Assembly: GCF_000003815.2 (NCBI RefSeq)
Contig: NC_049990.1
Coordinates: forward strand, 10,048,541-10,112,540
Length of the DNA: 64,000 nucleotides
DNA from: Branchiostoma floridae
Taxonomy: Eukaryota; Chordata; Leptocardii; Amphioxiformes; Branchiostomatidae
Direction of reading: 5' to 3'
A program made the translations under genes and the position numbers. The notes under the pieces were generated by a model. That model saw only the letters and a list, made by a program, of their open reading frames with translations, searched no databases and was not told where the DNA came from. This document shows, piece after piece, positions 50,001 to 60,845 of this stretch; the stretch's first letter is position 1; each line of letters starts with the position of its first letter.

Positions 50001-53000
50001 TATCATATTTCCCTGTGTTCCAGACGGATGGTAGACAGTCAGTATGAACCACTCCTGGAGAAGTTCAGTCACCACGAGACCAAGCAGTCGGAACTGCAGC
50101 ACTATGTAGAGCTGGTAAGTTATAGGACACTTTAAACCATGATTTACATAATGATTGAGCTAGTACCTACACATCTGAAATCAAAATGCTGAGATCATTT
50201 CTCTCTATTCCCGGTTAGTTCACACCTAAAAATTGTTTGGTGAGTGATTTTTGCATTTTGCGACTTGCAGTCGCAAAATGCCTTCTGGCCAGTGTAGTCG
50301 CCGTTGTGATGTTGAGATGAACGGACCTGTTCAATCCATGCCAAACATTTGTATACCTGTTAAAACAGGCATTTCTTCAACATGTCCGCACTAGCGCAGT
50401 GGTAAAGTTTACGCATTCTAAACCAATGCACCCGGTTCGAATCCGGGGAGGTAGATTTTTTTCAACTTTTTTTTTCCTTTTTTACATCCATTAAAATACT
50501 AATTTTTACATCCATTTGGCCACACCAATTTATTTCTTTGGTTAACGGATTCGCCGCTTCGTTTTTTTGCCGAATAGAAATAAAAATTTCAAAAAAAAAC
50601 TTAAAAATGCCCCGCAACAGAGCTCACTCAAAAACAGGCAATGTGTAGTGAAATTTGCTGCAGTTCACGCAAATTTTAACAGGTGGCGTCTAGATCTGCT
50701 GCAGTTCAGGCACATATGTGAATCTCTCCATGCGCCAATATCAGGTTTAGTTACTCTGTTCTATTTATATGACATTCTAATAACTAGAAAAAAACATTCA
50801 CACACGCAAACATTGGCAAAATGCCAGCTTTTTTAAAAGCACTTGTTTTCTTTATTTTGGACTAAAAGTCAAGAATACTACATTATGTTTTCTGCTAACA
50901 GAATTAAGGGTTTATGCATTTTTTCTAAAATGTTCAGTATTGTAATGATAATGTTGATAATTTTGTCCTTATATCCAGCTGCTGCAACAATCCCCAGCAG
51001 GATATGTTGATGTGTTTCCCAGTCAAGACAGACCAGTACAGGAACACAGACATCACACAGGTCAGAACCTGCAATGATAGTCTTCTTAGCTGGGATGTGA
51101 CCCAACATAAAGAAATAATGTGTCAGAAACTGATGAGTCATTTCTCGAAGTGTGAGATTTTTGTGATGGAATGGTTGTATTTGTCCATACAGAAGTGCAG
51201 ACAGGACCTCCCAGTTTGGCCTTCCTGCCACCAGAGACTGTAGATTCCCCTCCTACGTCCGCCAGGACTACTCAGGTACTTCCCATGGCTTTGTTTTCTG
51301 CTTGCTTCTAGAGTCATGACATGTCTAATTTGCTGACTAATTGAATTCCATAAAAGAACCATAGAATAAACCTCTTTACATCTGATTTCCAGGTTGATGT
51401 CCAGGCAGTTGTTCCCAGTTCCCTTCAGTTCACCAACCGGTACATTCCTCAGCAGCCTGCACCAGGCCCTGCAGCCGGTCTACTCACCAGTGTACCAGAC
51501 AAAGATAGCCTGGACCCCCAGCCACCACAGCAGGCACCCTCACTCAACACTCGCCCAGCTCTCAGTGCTGAATGGCTGACACAGCTCAGGACACAACAGC
51601 CTGACAGCCAGCCTACACAGAGAGATACACAAGCAGAGATTGGAACACATTTAAACACCAGCAGTCAGAATATTCCTTCTAGAAACATCCCTGTCCCTGT
51701 TATGAAAAGCAGGCTCCCACCAACACAGGTTGGTGCCGGGGTCTCTCACAGCTACCCTCCTATGATGGCCAGCAGTCCACGAGTCCTGCCAGTGTCCAAC
51801 AGCCACAGAGGAACACCCAGTAAGGATAGACACGTAGGTCCAGGTGTGGTGACAAGGGTTCTCCCTACAGAGAGAGCGGCAGGACAACAAGCTCCTGTCA
51901 TTCAGAGAACCAAGGTTTCTGTGGGGGTGTCACAGCAGGCAGGGGGACAGAACCAACATGGTTCATCAGGTAACATTCTTACTAAATTAGAAATAACAGC
52001 TTCATGTTCATAGATACAGTAGTGTTCAGTAGTTTTCCCTTTACTGAATTTTCAAGCACCAGTAGTGTATACTGTGTCTGGCTGACAGAGAGATAGAGAG
52101 GGAGAGTGTGTATACAAATGGTTTGAATAGTACAACCCTACACCTTTGTTTATTCAGTAGAAACCACTTATTTGGAAAGCCCATTTTCCAGCATTTGTAT
52201 GATGAAATGATAAAAAAGTTGAGCATTAAATCAATTTTTTGTTTTGCTGTAGAAGCTGTTCCCCAACAACAGCCGGTGTGGCCCACTGACCCTGCAGTGG
52301 TACAGGAGCTGCTGAACATATATGCCAACAGGGCTGGTCAGGGATATCTGGCCTCTAACATGAGTGGACATCATGCTAGGTAGGTACGATGTACATGTCC
52401 TGGTAGAAAAATTTTTTCTTGTTGGAACGATCAAGAAAAAAACTGACCTGAAAATAAACAAGAAAGCTTCTGAAAAAAGCTGGCCGGTGCGTATTTTGGA
52501 AAAAGCCTGGATGTTAAACAAAATCACACGAAAAAAAGATTTTTTAAACATCGGCAAAAAGTTGACCAGATGTTGGACCGGTTAGGAAATGAACAGATTA
52601 TACTGGCAGGCATTCACTCGTTTGGGGGCTTACAGATCCTAGTAGAAAGTAACAAGAGCAAAGTAGAGGAGAGTTGATAGTCATTTTTACCAAGTTTCTA
52701 CAGTCAAACTTGGTCTGAAACAGAGACTGTTAATGTTCCTTACATGAAAATAGAATTTTAAAAGTTTTGATCTGTAGGAAGGTGATACCTTGTCTGATAC
52801 TTCATGATTGTTCTGTACATTTTTGTATTTGCAGTTTTGCTGCTCCGTCACAAACCTCTGACCTGTCCTCATCCAGAGGCCCTGCCAGGGTGAAGCGCAG
52901 TCTGAGTGCAAGTTTTTCTCAAGGGGTAAGCCAAGCTCTGATAGGACTAGAAAGCCATGAAAAAGTGTATATCTTGTGTATGGTGTTTGCACTCGCGGCC

Positions 53001-53427
53001 CGGCCCCCTAGGTGCTTGTCTTTTACAGCTGTGCTAATCACAGACCAGATAGTTATACATGTAGCCTATAACATTGTAAGACTCTCTAAGAATCTAGGCA
53101 TCTCTAATTTCTTCCTTGGCCGTCCATTGCCGGTCAGGTTTCAAGAATGTACATGTAAATCTCTTCAGGACACAGTCTTTTTGTGTCTTTTATATCATGT
53201 ATCATTTCCTATCATGTATCATTTCCTATCTTCAACAGGAGTCCAATCAGCTTGAAAGTGAAAGCAAGAACATCAAACCACAATCTGCCAGCAAAGCACA
53301 AGTACCTCCCAGAAGTGCCAAGATGGGGAAGACCCAGGTAGTGAAGCCCACTCAGACAAAAAAACCAGAAAGGAAGGTGGCAGCTGGACATAAAGGGGAC
53401 AAGAAGTCTGGTTCAGCTTGGAGATGA
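41039..53427 (+). CDS. CNTROB: Centrobin, centriole duplication/elongation protein
   Basis: Twenty-three coding exons: 41039-41195, 41610-41822, 42683-42794, 43236-43431, 43693-43728, 44145-44225, 44356-44472, 44653-44751, 45641-45796, 46018-46110, 46348-46461, 46913-47008, 47525-47721, 48175-48346, 48569-48749, 49072-49453, 50024-50114, 50979-51060, 51193-51275, 51393-51969, 52253-52379, 52835-52925 and 53239-53427. Every junction keeps frame; total 1213 residues. The N-terminus is disordered. A long coiled coil begins at exon 5; HCEQQIQELQSK, ILELQQQLAVAV and MIEQLDKTLAKVVDGW match human centrobin closely. The C-terminal half is Pro/Gln/Ser-rich and disordered, ending in a basic tail GDKKSGSAWR like the human WR end. 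Centrobin sits on daughter centrioles and is needed for centriole duplication and elongation. An acceptor at 40988 suggests an upstream non-coding exon. Confidence 0.95.
45037..45433. mobile_element. MITE with 30-bp terminal inverted repeats, TA target
   Basis: CACCTTTCTCACGCGGCGGC opens the left terminus (45039) and its complement closes the right (45431); the match extends through CCATGATAGATC. TA flanks both ends, fitting a TA target duplication (Tc1/mariner-type). The AT-rich core is non-coding. It lies in CNTROB intron 8. Confidence 0.85.
47900..48152. repeat. 40-bp minisatellite in CNTROB intron 13
   Basis: About six copies of a 40-bp unit containing TGAATGTCTATCAGCACCAA; starts are spaced at 47901, 47941, 47981, 48021 and 48061, with later units one base shorter. 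It ends 22 bp before exon 14. Confidence 0.9.
50245..50865 (+). repeat. tRNA-like dispersed repeat, copy B
   Basis: The same composite as at 29545 but in opposite orientation. It opens with a hairpin variant (GCATTTTGCGAC...GTCGCAAAATGC), then the tRNA-like core (GCGCAGTGGTAAAG, CCCGGTTCGAATCCGGG, about 50385-50455) and the GGCCACACCAATTTA half-MITE at 50518. It lies in CNTROB intron 17. Confidence 0.75.
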
Positions 53428-54259
53428 AGCTGCTGGAAATATATGTATATCAACTTGAGGATGCTTCTGTATCAATTGTCTGGGTTTTTAAGATTGATAT
53501 TTGGAAAGTACATGTGATGCACTCTCGTACACAATTTCACAAATCCTCACCTACAGCCTATACAGTAGTGCCTATCTTTTCACCAGCTAATCAGAGAATC
53601 GACTTTACTTAAAGAATATATTTAGACAATTCTCTGGAAATCTTAGTCCGGTTTAGCAGAGCCTACCTTAGGTATACTGTTTAGGCTAAGGCAAGGCTCT
53701 GCATGAGAGAATGTGATGGAGGGAAACCTTTTGATAAAGTTTCGGTCAAAATATTCCTGAAGAAAATGATGAATAAGTAAATTTGTAGTATTTGTTCCTT
53801 TTTTTAATTCTAGGAAGTAAGTGTGTTTTTGAAGCCTTGAGACTGTGTGAGCTGTATATATCACTTTTACATCCTTACTTGTATATGTTGTTAACAACTT
53901 CTCATGGCTTTGTTTAGTTAAGATAAAATGTAGAAAATGTTAAAGATTATTTTGTTATGAGGGAAGAAGTAAGATAAACAAAAGAGTGACATGTACTTGT
54001 GTAAGAATGGTCTTATTGGCAGTCATGCCCTGACAAGTGGAACAGATTATCAACAGTGGAAAGTTTTTGTGATAATTTTTTAAATGCCTGTTTCTACTAT
54101 TTTTTTTTAATCAGAAAGTTGTGACCTGAATATGTTTGAGCCATTTTAGTCCAAGATTGTAGAATATACTAGTAGTCCTTATTTTTTCTGTAGTTAATGA
54201 TTTTAGTTCCATTAGATTTAGTTTACTTACATGCATAGCATGTATGAATTTGTTTGTAA

Positions 54260-54675
54260 GGCCACACCAATTTAATTTCTTGGTTCACGGATTCGCTCGC
54301 TCCAATTTTTTGGAAAAAAAAATAAAAATAAAAATTACCACTCAGCAAATTTTCACCATTAATGAAACTATTCACCAACTTTCTGGTGTAGCAAATTGGC
54401 CTTTATATTATACGGGTATTATCATTGCAGTTATACTTTCATTCATGAAAAATGGGACAAAAACTGACACTACTTTTGTAATTTTCAATGAACAGGTGCT
54501 GTTACTGTATAGTAATAGTGTTTTTGTACCTTTTTCAAGCTGAAAACTTTTTATTCTTTATGTTTTGGATCAGCCCTTACCTTTACCCCAACCATTTTAC
54601 AATTTTTATTTCGCCCTCTCGCTCCATATTTTTTATGAAAAAATCTGTGAACCAAGAAATTAAATTGGTGTGGCC
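54260..54675. mobile_element. MITE with GGCCACACC termini and TAA target duplication
   Basis: Termini GGCCACACCAATTTAATTTC and its complement, with inverted similarity continuing through the CTTGGTTCACGGATTCGC region. TAA occurs directly outside both ends (54257-54259 and 54676-54678). TWA duplications are typical of PIF/Harbinger elements. The core is non-coding. Confidence 0.85.
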
Positions 54676-54772
54676 TAATATTACATATTAAGGAAAGTCT
54701 TCTATACTGTAAGTATGCCATATCTTAGCCAGCCATTTTTCTATATTTATAACAATATGTCACAGCCATTAA

Positions 54773-55087
54773 ACAAGTGCTTTTAAAAAAGCTGGCATTT
54801 TGCCAATGTTTGCGTGTGTGAACGTTTTTGCATTTTGCCGCCTTAGCGGCAAAATGCTCTGAGGCCAGAGTAGTCGCCGTTGTGATGTTGAGATGAACGG
54901 ACCTGTTCTATTCATGCCGAACATTTGTATACCTTCTAAAACAGACATTTCTTCAACATGGTCGCATTGGCGCAGTGGTAAAATTTACGCATTGTAAACT
55001 AATGCACCCGGTTCGAATCCGGGGAGGTATTTTTTTCAACTTTTTTTTTCTTTTTTACATCCATTAAAATACTAATTTTTACATCCA
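54773..55087 (+). repeat. tRNA-like dispersed repeat, copy C (rearranged)
   Basis: It begins with the AAGTGCTTTTAAAAAAGC end, jumps to the hairpin GCATTTTGCCGC/GCGGCAAAATGC, then the tRNA-like core with CCCGGTTCGAATCCGGG near 55008. It lacks the middle of copy A and abuts the MITE at 55091. Confidence 0.7.
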
Positions 55088-55090
55088 TTA

Positions 55091-56041
55091 GGCCATACCA
55101 ATTTAATTTGTTGGTTCTCGGAATCGCCGCTTCTATTTTTCCCAATTTCGAAAAAAAAAAAATCAAAAAAAAATCCCTGTAACGTTACGGTAACGTTAAC
55201 GCAAGTTGCTGGACTTGAAACAAACTTTGGTTCAGTTGAAAATAAAAGAACTTCTGAAACTAGTACTGGACTTGCAAAATAACTATCACCTGCTTATGTT
55301 CTCCTTTATGTTGAAAATCATCGAAAACCACCCATAGATCGTTAAATTTGTGCTTGAAAAAGACGAAAATGTTGCAGTGGGACAAACAAAATGGCAGCTG
55401 CCATATTTGGAAATGGCTTGGCCAATGCTGCCATATTTGGAAATGGCTTGGCCAATGCTGCCATATTTGGAAATGGCTTCATTAATATGGAATGAGTACA
55501 CTAACGCCCTCAAGCGATTTTTATTCAAACTGCAGCTTTCACAAAGAGAATACAATGATGTTTCAGGCACTATCTATTCTTTGGGGTGAAATTAAGTCAA
55601 TTTATTGTTCTTGTTGCTACATTAGACATTATACTATGCTGAAAAAGTTTTTCAACCTTCTTAAAGGTTTTTAAAAGTTGTGTGTGTTGAAATACTCTAT
55701 GTTTTTGTCTTTATTACTAAGCATTATTACAGCAATGTTACTGTGAATACTTAAGCAAAACTGATTGCACATAATTTTCCATTTGTATTGCTAAAATTCC
55801 ACGTAAAGTGTATGACAAAATGCAAATTTTGCATGTAAGTGTAACTGGATCTACCACACATACATGTATACACCAGATTACTATTATTATCATTATATAC
55901 CATTGGTTCAAGTCTGGAATTACGAACCTGAAACTTTGGACCTGACTGAACCCAGAGTTGTTGCAAGTTTTTTTTTTCGCCCTGTCGCTTCAACTTTTTT
56001 CTGAAAAAATCCGAGAACCAACAAATTAAATTGGTATGGCC
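55091..56041. mobile_element. Longer MITE with GGCCATACC termini and TTA target duplication
   Basis: Termini GGCCATACCAATTTAATTTG and complement, flanked by TTA on both sides (55088-55090 and 56042-56044). It is related to the element at 54260. Inside, a 30-bp unit (GCTGCCATATTTGGAAATGG start) is present 2.8 times at 55397-55480. No transposase coding was seen in the 951 bp. Confidence 0.85.
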
Positions 56042-56333
56042 TTATTATACTAATGAACAATACTTTTGTACAGAACATTAAAACTCACCTTTGCACCTCT
56101 TCTACTGCATTTTTCCGCAGTTGGGATGTTTGAATGAACGAACCGTGAGACGTGCGATGCTCTGCGTATATGTTTCTTTCTAACTTTCCATAAAATGCCC
56201 ATACAACATCTATATCACAGAATTACACAAGAACAAACTGATTTTCTCGAAAATAACTGCATACTGGATAACAAAAAGTTTCAGGAAACATATTCATTTT
56301 CATATTCCAGGACATAACTCATTTGCATATTTG

Positions 56334-57118
56334 TGAATCTCTCCATGCGCCCATATCAGGTTTTTTATTCTGTTCTATTTATATGACATTCTAATAACTA
56401 GAAAAAAAACATTCACACACGCAAACCTTGGCAAAATGCCAGCTTTTTTAAAAGCACTTGTTTTCTAGTTATTAGAATGTCATATAAATAGAACAGAGTA
56501 ACTAAACCTGATATTGGCGCATGGAGAGATTCACATATGTGCCTGAATCTAGATCTAGACGCCACCTGTTAAAATTTGCGTGAACTGCAGCAAATTTCAC
56601 TACACTGCCTGTTTTTGAGTGAGCTCTGTTGCGGGGCATTTTTAAGTTGTTTTTTTTTTAATTTTTATTTCTATTCGGCAAAAAAACGAAGCGGCGAATC
56701 CGTTAACCAAAGAAATAAATTGGTGTGGCCAAATGGATGTAAAAATTAGTATTTTAATGGTGTAAAAAAGAATGCGTAAACTTTAACCACTGCGCCAGTG
56801 CGAACTTGTTGAAAAAATGCCTGTTTTAACAGGTATAGAAATGTTTGGCATGAATTGAACAGGTCCGTTCATCTCAACATCACAACGGCCACTATTCTGG
56901 CCTCAGAGCATTTTGCCGCTAAGGCGGCAAAATGATGCAAAAAATCTACCTCCCCGGATTCGAACCGGGTGCATTGGTTTAGAATGCGTAAACTTTAACC
57001 ACTGCGCCAGTGCGAACTTGTTGAAAAAATGCCCGTTTTAACAGGTATAGAAATGTTTGGCATGAATTGAACAGGTCCGTTCATCTCAACATCACTCCAT
57101 CACAACGGCGACTAGTAC
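56334..57118 (-). repeat. tRNA-like dispersed repeat, copy D (head-to-head and duplicated core)
   Basis: An inverted 130-bp piece (56334-56460) is joined head to head with a second copy, so TTAGAATGTCATATAAATAG and its complement face each other. The tRNA-like core then occurs twice, a truncated one near 56770-56805 and a complete one near 56940-57018, with the hairpin between them. Confidence 0.7.
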
Positions 57119-57301
57119 TACTATGGATAGAAATGCAAACAAGAAAGAATAAAATTCGTTCGGTGATTTTTATCATTAAAGATCGACAAATCCTTTCAAG
57201 TTGACTTTTATCCCCCGAAAAATTAATTTTTCCTCATGTTCCAGGCATCATTTTAAAGCTTGAAATGTGCTCTTTCAACATTCATTCTACTGCGGTCTAA
57301 G

Positions 57302-57424
57302 ACGGCGAAGCGCAAGCGCAGTAAAGTGGGGGTTCCCGAAAGTGTGGAAGCAGGATCCGATGACCCGACCTCCCCGCTTACACCGGCGAATTTCTGGCAT
57401 TTTAAAAATTTACAAGCAAAATAA
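57302..57424 (+). CDS. Possible terminal exon of unknown gene
   Basis: An acceptor-like TCTAAG at 57296-57301 is followed by 41 codons ending in TAA. The peptide has a basic start (TAKRKRSKVGVPES) and an ordered-looking end (PLTPANFWHFKNLQAK), and base composition is far more GC-rich than the surrounding repeats. No matching upstream exon was found. A possible further segment, MVGNLRIAVLQRVF onward with a GTAAGT donor at 57606, lies at 57518-57605. Both could be chance. Confidence 0.3.
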   Translation, partial: TAKRKRSKVGVPESVEAGSDDPTSPLTPANFWHFKNLQAK

Positions 57425-58037
57425 ACACATCACAAGAAAAAGAAACTTATATCCTTTATTTTGATGGGTAACTTTACCTCTAGAACCGGATAGTTTTTGT
57501 ACCGCGGGTGTGGGAAGATGGTAGGAAATTTACGGATCGCCGTACTGCAGAGGGTTTTCGCGGATCAAATTATGAATATTCGCAAGGGCCTCTGGGACGC
57601 TATATGTAAGTGTTATGTATATATATTCGATTTATTTGGAAAACATTTCATCTTTATGAATTGCTAATGCATGGTTAAATGTTAAAGCAATTATTTGATG
57701 ATATGCTGCACCAATCTAAGGAATATCATACTTCATTTATTAAATTCAATGAAATATCAGGGGCAATTACGGACCACAAACAATGACTCATGACAGAGCT
57801 TTTAAGAAGTATACAAATTCTTAGCAGATACTGTAAATCACTTTATCTTCACGGTACCAAATTTTCACGGTCTGAGAAAATTGAACTTGTTCTCGGAACT
57901 ATATGTTCACTGTCGAGGCAAGTGCACATGAAAAATGTCTGTGAATTATTTTTTATCGGTAATGATAAGTTCACGTTACAGTCGTCACCGTGAAAACAGT
58001 GAACATAACATTACAGTGAAAAAAATCAGGAATTACA

Positions 58038-58120
58038 GTATTGAACAGGTCCGTTCATCACAACGGCCACTATTCTGGCCTCAGAGCATTTTGCCGCTAA
58101 GGCGGCAAAATGCAAAAATT
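58038..58120 (-). repeat. tRNA-like dispersed repeat, copy E (end fragment)
   Basis: Only the terminal part is present: GAACAGGTCCGTTCATC, then GCATTTTGCCGC-TAAG-GCGGCAAAATGC. The tRNA-like core is missing. Confidence 0.75.
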
Positions 58121-58647
58121 TGAATGATCATTGTCGATGCTGGTATGTGACCTTGTTACTGCAGTAGAACTTCTGGTTTTGTACCCTTTGACCTGTGTTA
58201 TGTTATTTTTGACCTGTGTTATGTTATTGATATGTTATCCTTTGTCCTGTACTTTTCTTGTTGTTTTGGTGGCAGATTGTTTCTGATGTCAGTGAGAGGT
58301 GACATAGGTTTAGGCCCACTAGCAGCTTTTTCTGGGACTACAGAGGCCTTTTTTATAAAACATTTTGGAGGATAACTAAACAAAGGAACGACAAAGGGAT
58401 TATCTAATTGCCGCACTGCGGTCCCTCCTATTGTGTGCAATTGCATTGGGATTTGGGAGTCACACTCCCACCAACAGGGTTTTCACCTTTCCGGTCACTA
58501 AACAATATTGCACCACACTGACGGTAAACTTGTCGGACAACTCTGTCTGAAACAGCCATTTTCGGGCGGAGTGTTTTTGCAATATGGGATAATCATTATA
58601 TGGTTACTGAGTGCAGTACAACTTGTATTTGACTTTAATTTTTACGT
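58121..58647. other. 5' flank of the DIPK2-like gene
   Basis: Probable 5' UTR and promoter of the downstream gene, starting with a dispersed repeat fragment (TTACTGCAGTAGAACTTC) that recurs near 4305 and 60810. No other gene was seen. Confidence 0.4.
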
Positions 58648-59973
58648 TTGTTGGGGTATATGCCTCTCGTCATGAAAACCTCCTTGCGCTTGCATCGCAT
58701 TCTTCGGCACCACAGGTCATCGGGGGTCAACGTTTTCTTGTTACTAGTTTTGCTGATAGTTGTTTTTATCTACACTCTTCATATCAAACGTAGGGAACCT
58801 GTCAGCACAGCACTAAATGACTTCCGCTTTCTCTGGGCCGAGACAGGAACATGCCCTGCGTGTTTTGGACACACCTGTGGACTTATACAGCAGGGGAACT
58901 TCCGAAGGGTGAACCCTAACAGAGAGCAGAAGAGATGTGTGGTGTCCGTTGGTAGTATAGATGGAGATATGGTGATTGCTAAAGCTCTGAGTGAGGAGGA
59001 TGTATGGCGTAGATATGACAGTTTCATTTGTCGGACATCCCCACGCCCCGAGGCCTGCAATGCCTCGTCTTTCATACTGGAGTCCATGTATGTGACGGAC
59101 GCTGCTTTGAAATTGTCCTGGCTTTGGGAGGCTAGGAAGATTACCCATACGGAAAGGGCGGTTTCACCACTTTGTGTGTCAGCAAGGTTTCTGCAAGAAG
59201 TCAAACAGTTGTATGTTGAAAACGAAGGTACAGAACTGGAAAGAGTCGAACGCGCGTTTATGGCAACATCACTCCTCCTGGACCAAGAGGCGGTGATACT
59301 GCGATACTTCACCACAAAATCTGCAATCGTTTGGCCCTTTCCGAAGTACTACGGGGCTTGTGGGAGAGTGGTTGTGCTGCAACACGCTGGAAGGACACTC
59401 GATGCTTTTCTGGACTCCCCTTGGGAACACCGAGCAAACATTGCAGTACAGTTGTTACAAATAGTAGACACCCTTCGCGAAAAGGACCCCGACTGGATTT
59501 TGTTCTTTCTAGACGTATCTATGGAAGATTTCGCAGTCGACAGAAGCGGCAGGGTGCGACTGATCGACTTTGAAGACGTCATGGTGATTGATAGACAAAC
59601 GGTTGCCGATGAAGGGATAGAGGAGGGGTGCAACGAGCAGTGTTATATGAACTTCCAACAGGAACTAATGAGCGACTACTATCATTGTAAAGATATACTT
59701 AGGTACACCCAAATGATGTATGCCAACATTTGTGTTCGGATTTTATCCAACCGTCGAGAAAACGAAGAGAAAGCCGAGTCGGAAGAAAGAAGTGAAGAGA
59801 AAGGGGGACAAAGTGGGGAAGAAAAGCCTAATAAGCCCCAAAAAGGCCTTCTGTATGATCCTCCAGATGACATGAGAGAGTCGCTAGAGAGCGCACTTGG
59901 ACATTGTGTCCATGAGACACAGCCAGGGGGTCGACTGAAAGCAGTATTGACGCTAAAGGAAATCTTGAAGTGA
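58648..59973 (+). CDS. DIPK2-like divergent protein kinase, intronless
   Basis: A single exon encodes up to 441 residues; the start may be M1, M5 or M9. Residues 28-43 (NVFLLLVLLIVVFIYTL) form a signal anchor, so a type II Golgi/secretory-pathway protein is expected. Family blocks of DIPK2A/B (DIA1, C3orf58) are clear: CPACFGHTCG (69-78), MVIAKAL with the presumed ATP-site Lys112, ICRTSPRPEAC, WPFPKYYGACGRVVVL (229-244), a catalytic-loop-like FLDVSMEDFAV (287-297), the DFG-equivalent LIDFEDV (305-311) and GLLYDPP near the C-terminus. Cysteines match the extracellular-type fold. DIPK2 proteins belong to the FAM69/SELO-related kinase-like group in the secretory pathway; catalytic activity is not settled. 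Vertebrate homologues have introns, so this copy may be a retrocopy that stayed open. Confidence 0.88.
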   Translation: MLGYMPLVMKTSLRLHRILRHHRSSGVNVFLLLVLLIVVFIYTLHIKRREPVSTALNDFRFLWAETGTCPACFGHTCGLIQQGNFRRVNPNREQKRCVVSVGSIDGDMVIAKALSEEDVWRRYDSFICRTSPRPEACNASSFILESMYVTDAALKLSWLWEARKITHTERAVSPLCVSARFLQEVKQLYVENEGTELERVERAFMATSLLLDQEAVILRYFTTKSAIVWPFPKYYGACGRVVVLQHAGRTLDAFLDSPWEHRANIAVQLLQIVDTLREKDPDWILFFLDVSMEDFAVDRSGRVRLIDFEDVMVIDRQTVADEGIEEGCNEQCYMNFQQELMSDYYHCKDILRYTQMMYANICVRILSNRRENEEKAESEERSEEKGGQSGEEKPNKPQKGLLYDPPDDMRESLESALGHCVHETQPGGRLKAVLTLKEILK

Positions 59974-60845
59974 ATTTATGGTCTCATCGATGTATCACTC
60001 CGAGTGGGTACCCTAAAAGAGATCCGAGCCAAAAAATGAACGGCTGCACGGACGCATGTTTTTAGCTGCGAGAAATTCCCTTTTAGCCAGCGGAACTGAT
60101 CTCAAAAGTTAGATTGGTAAAGGCTTGTTTGTAACTGTAGAAATTAGCATGTAAAGGTTTGCAGCCGCGCGCTAGGTCGGAGGTACACAGTCGTGGGTTC
60201 TGATTGGTGCGGTTGTACAGTAGCAGCGAAAAAGTGCCTTTTGTGGGGATTGACTAATCGTAGTTTGTAATTGCTATAAAAAAAGTTCCTATGTATAGTT
60301 TACGTTGGCAATTTTTTCCCACCATATAGGGTAAATGTGCTCGACATAGAATGAAAAATCTGCTGAAATTTCACGTAGCTTCATTATAAACGCGCCCATT
60401 TACACCACGAATTATAACATAGAAGTCTATGGGAAGAAGAAACTCATCAATGAGACCTTATGATGCATCTATCACCACCCGAGGGAAAGGAAAATAACTT
60501 GCTGAAACAATAGTGTTATACATGTATTTTGAACGATTGTTTTAGAAATCTTCACTCCAGAAATGTATTGTTTTATTCGGATTCCTTTGCGTCGTACGTT
60601 AAAATTTATACTGGCATGTAAGATAATAAAGCTCATACATGAAAAATGGAGGCAAAGGTTTTTTTTGTGTGTGTCTGTCTGTCTGTATGTGTGCCCGGAT
60701 ATTTGTGGTCAGCATAACTTTAGAACTTCTGGATGGATTGTAATGATACTTGGTATGTGGGTAGGTGTTTGGAAAGGTCAATGTCGATTCTGGGCCCCCT
60801 TGTGTGTGACCTTGGTACTGCAGCAAAACTTCGAGTTTTTTTATC
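59974..60845. other. Intergenic DNA before the tandem array
   Basis: The 3' flank of the DIPK2-like gene is followed by a TG/TCTG-rich microsatellite (60661-60692) and a dispersed repeat (GGATTGTAATGATACTTGG, then GTACTGCAGCAAAACTTC) that runs straight into the 97-bp array. Confidence 0.5.
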
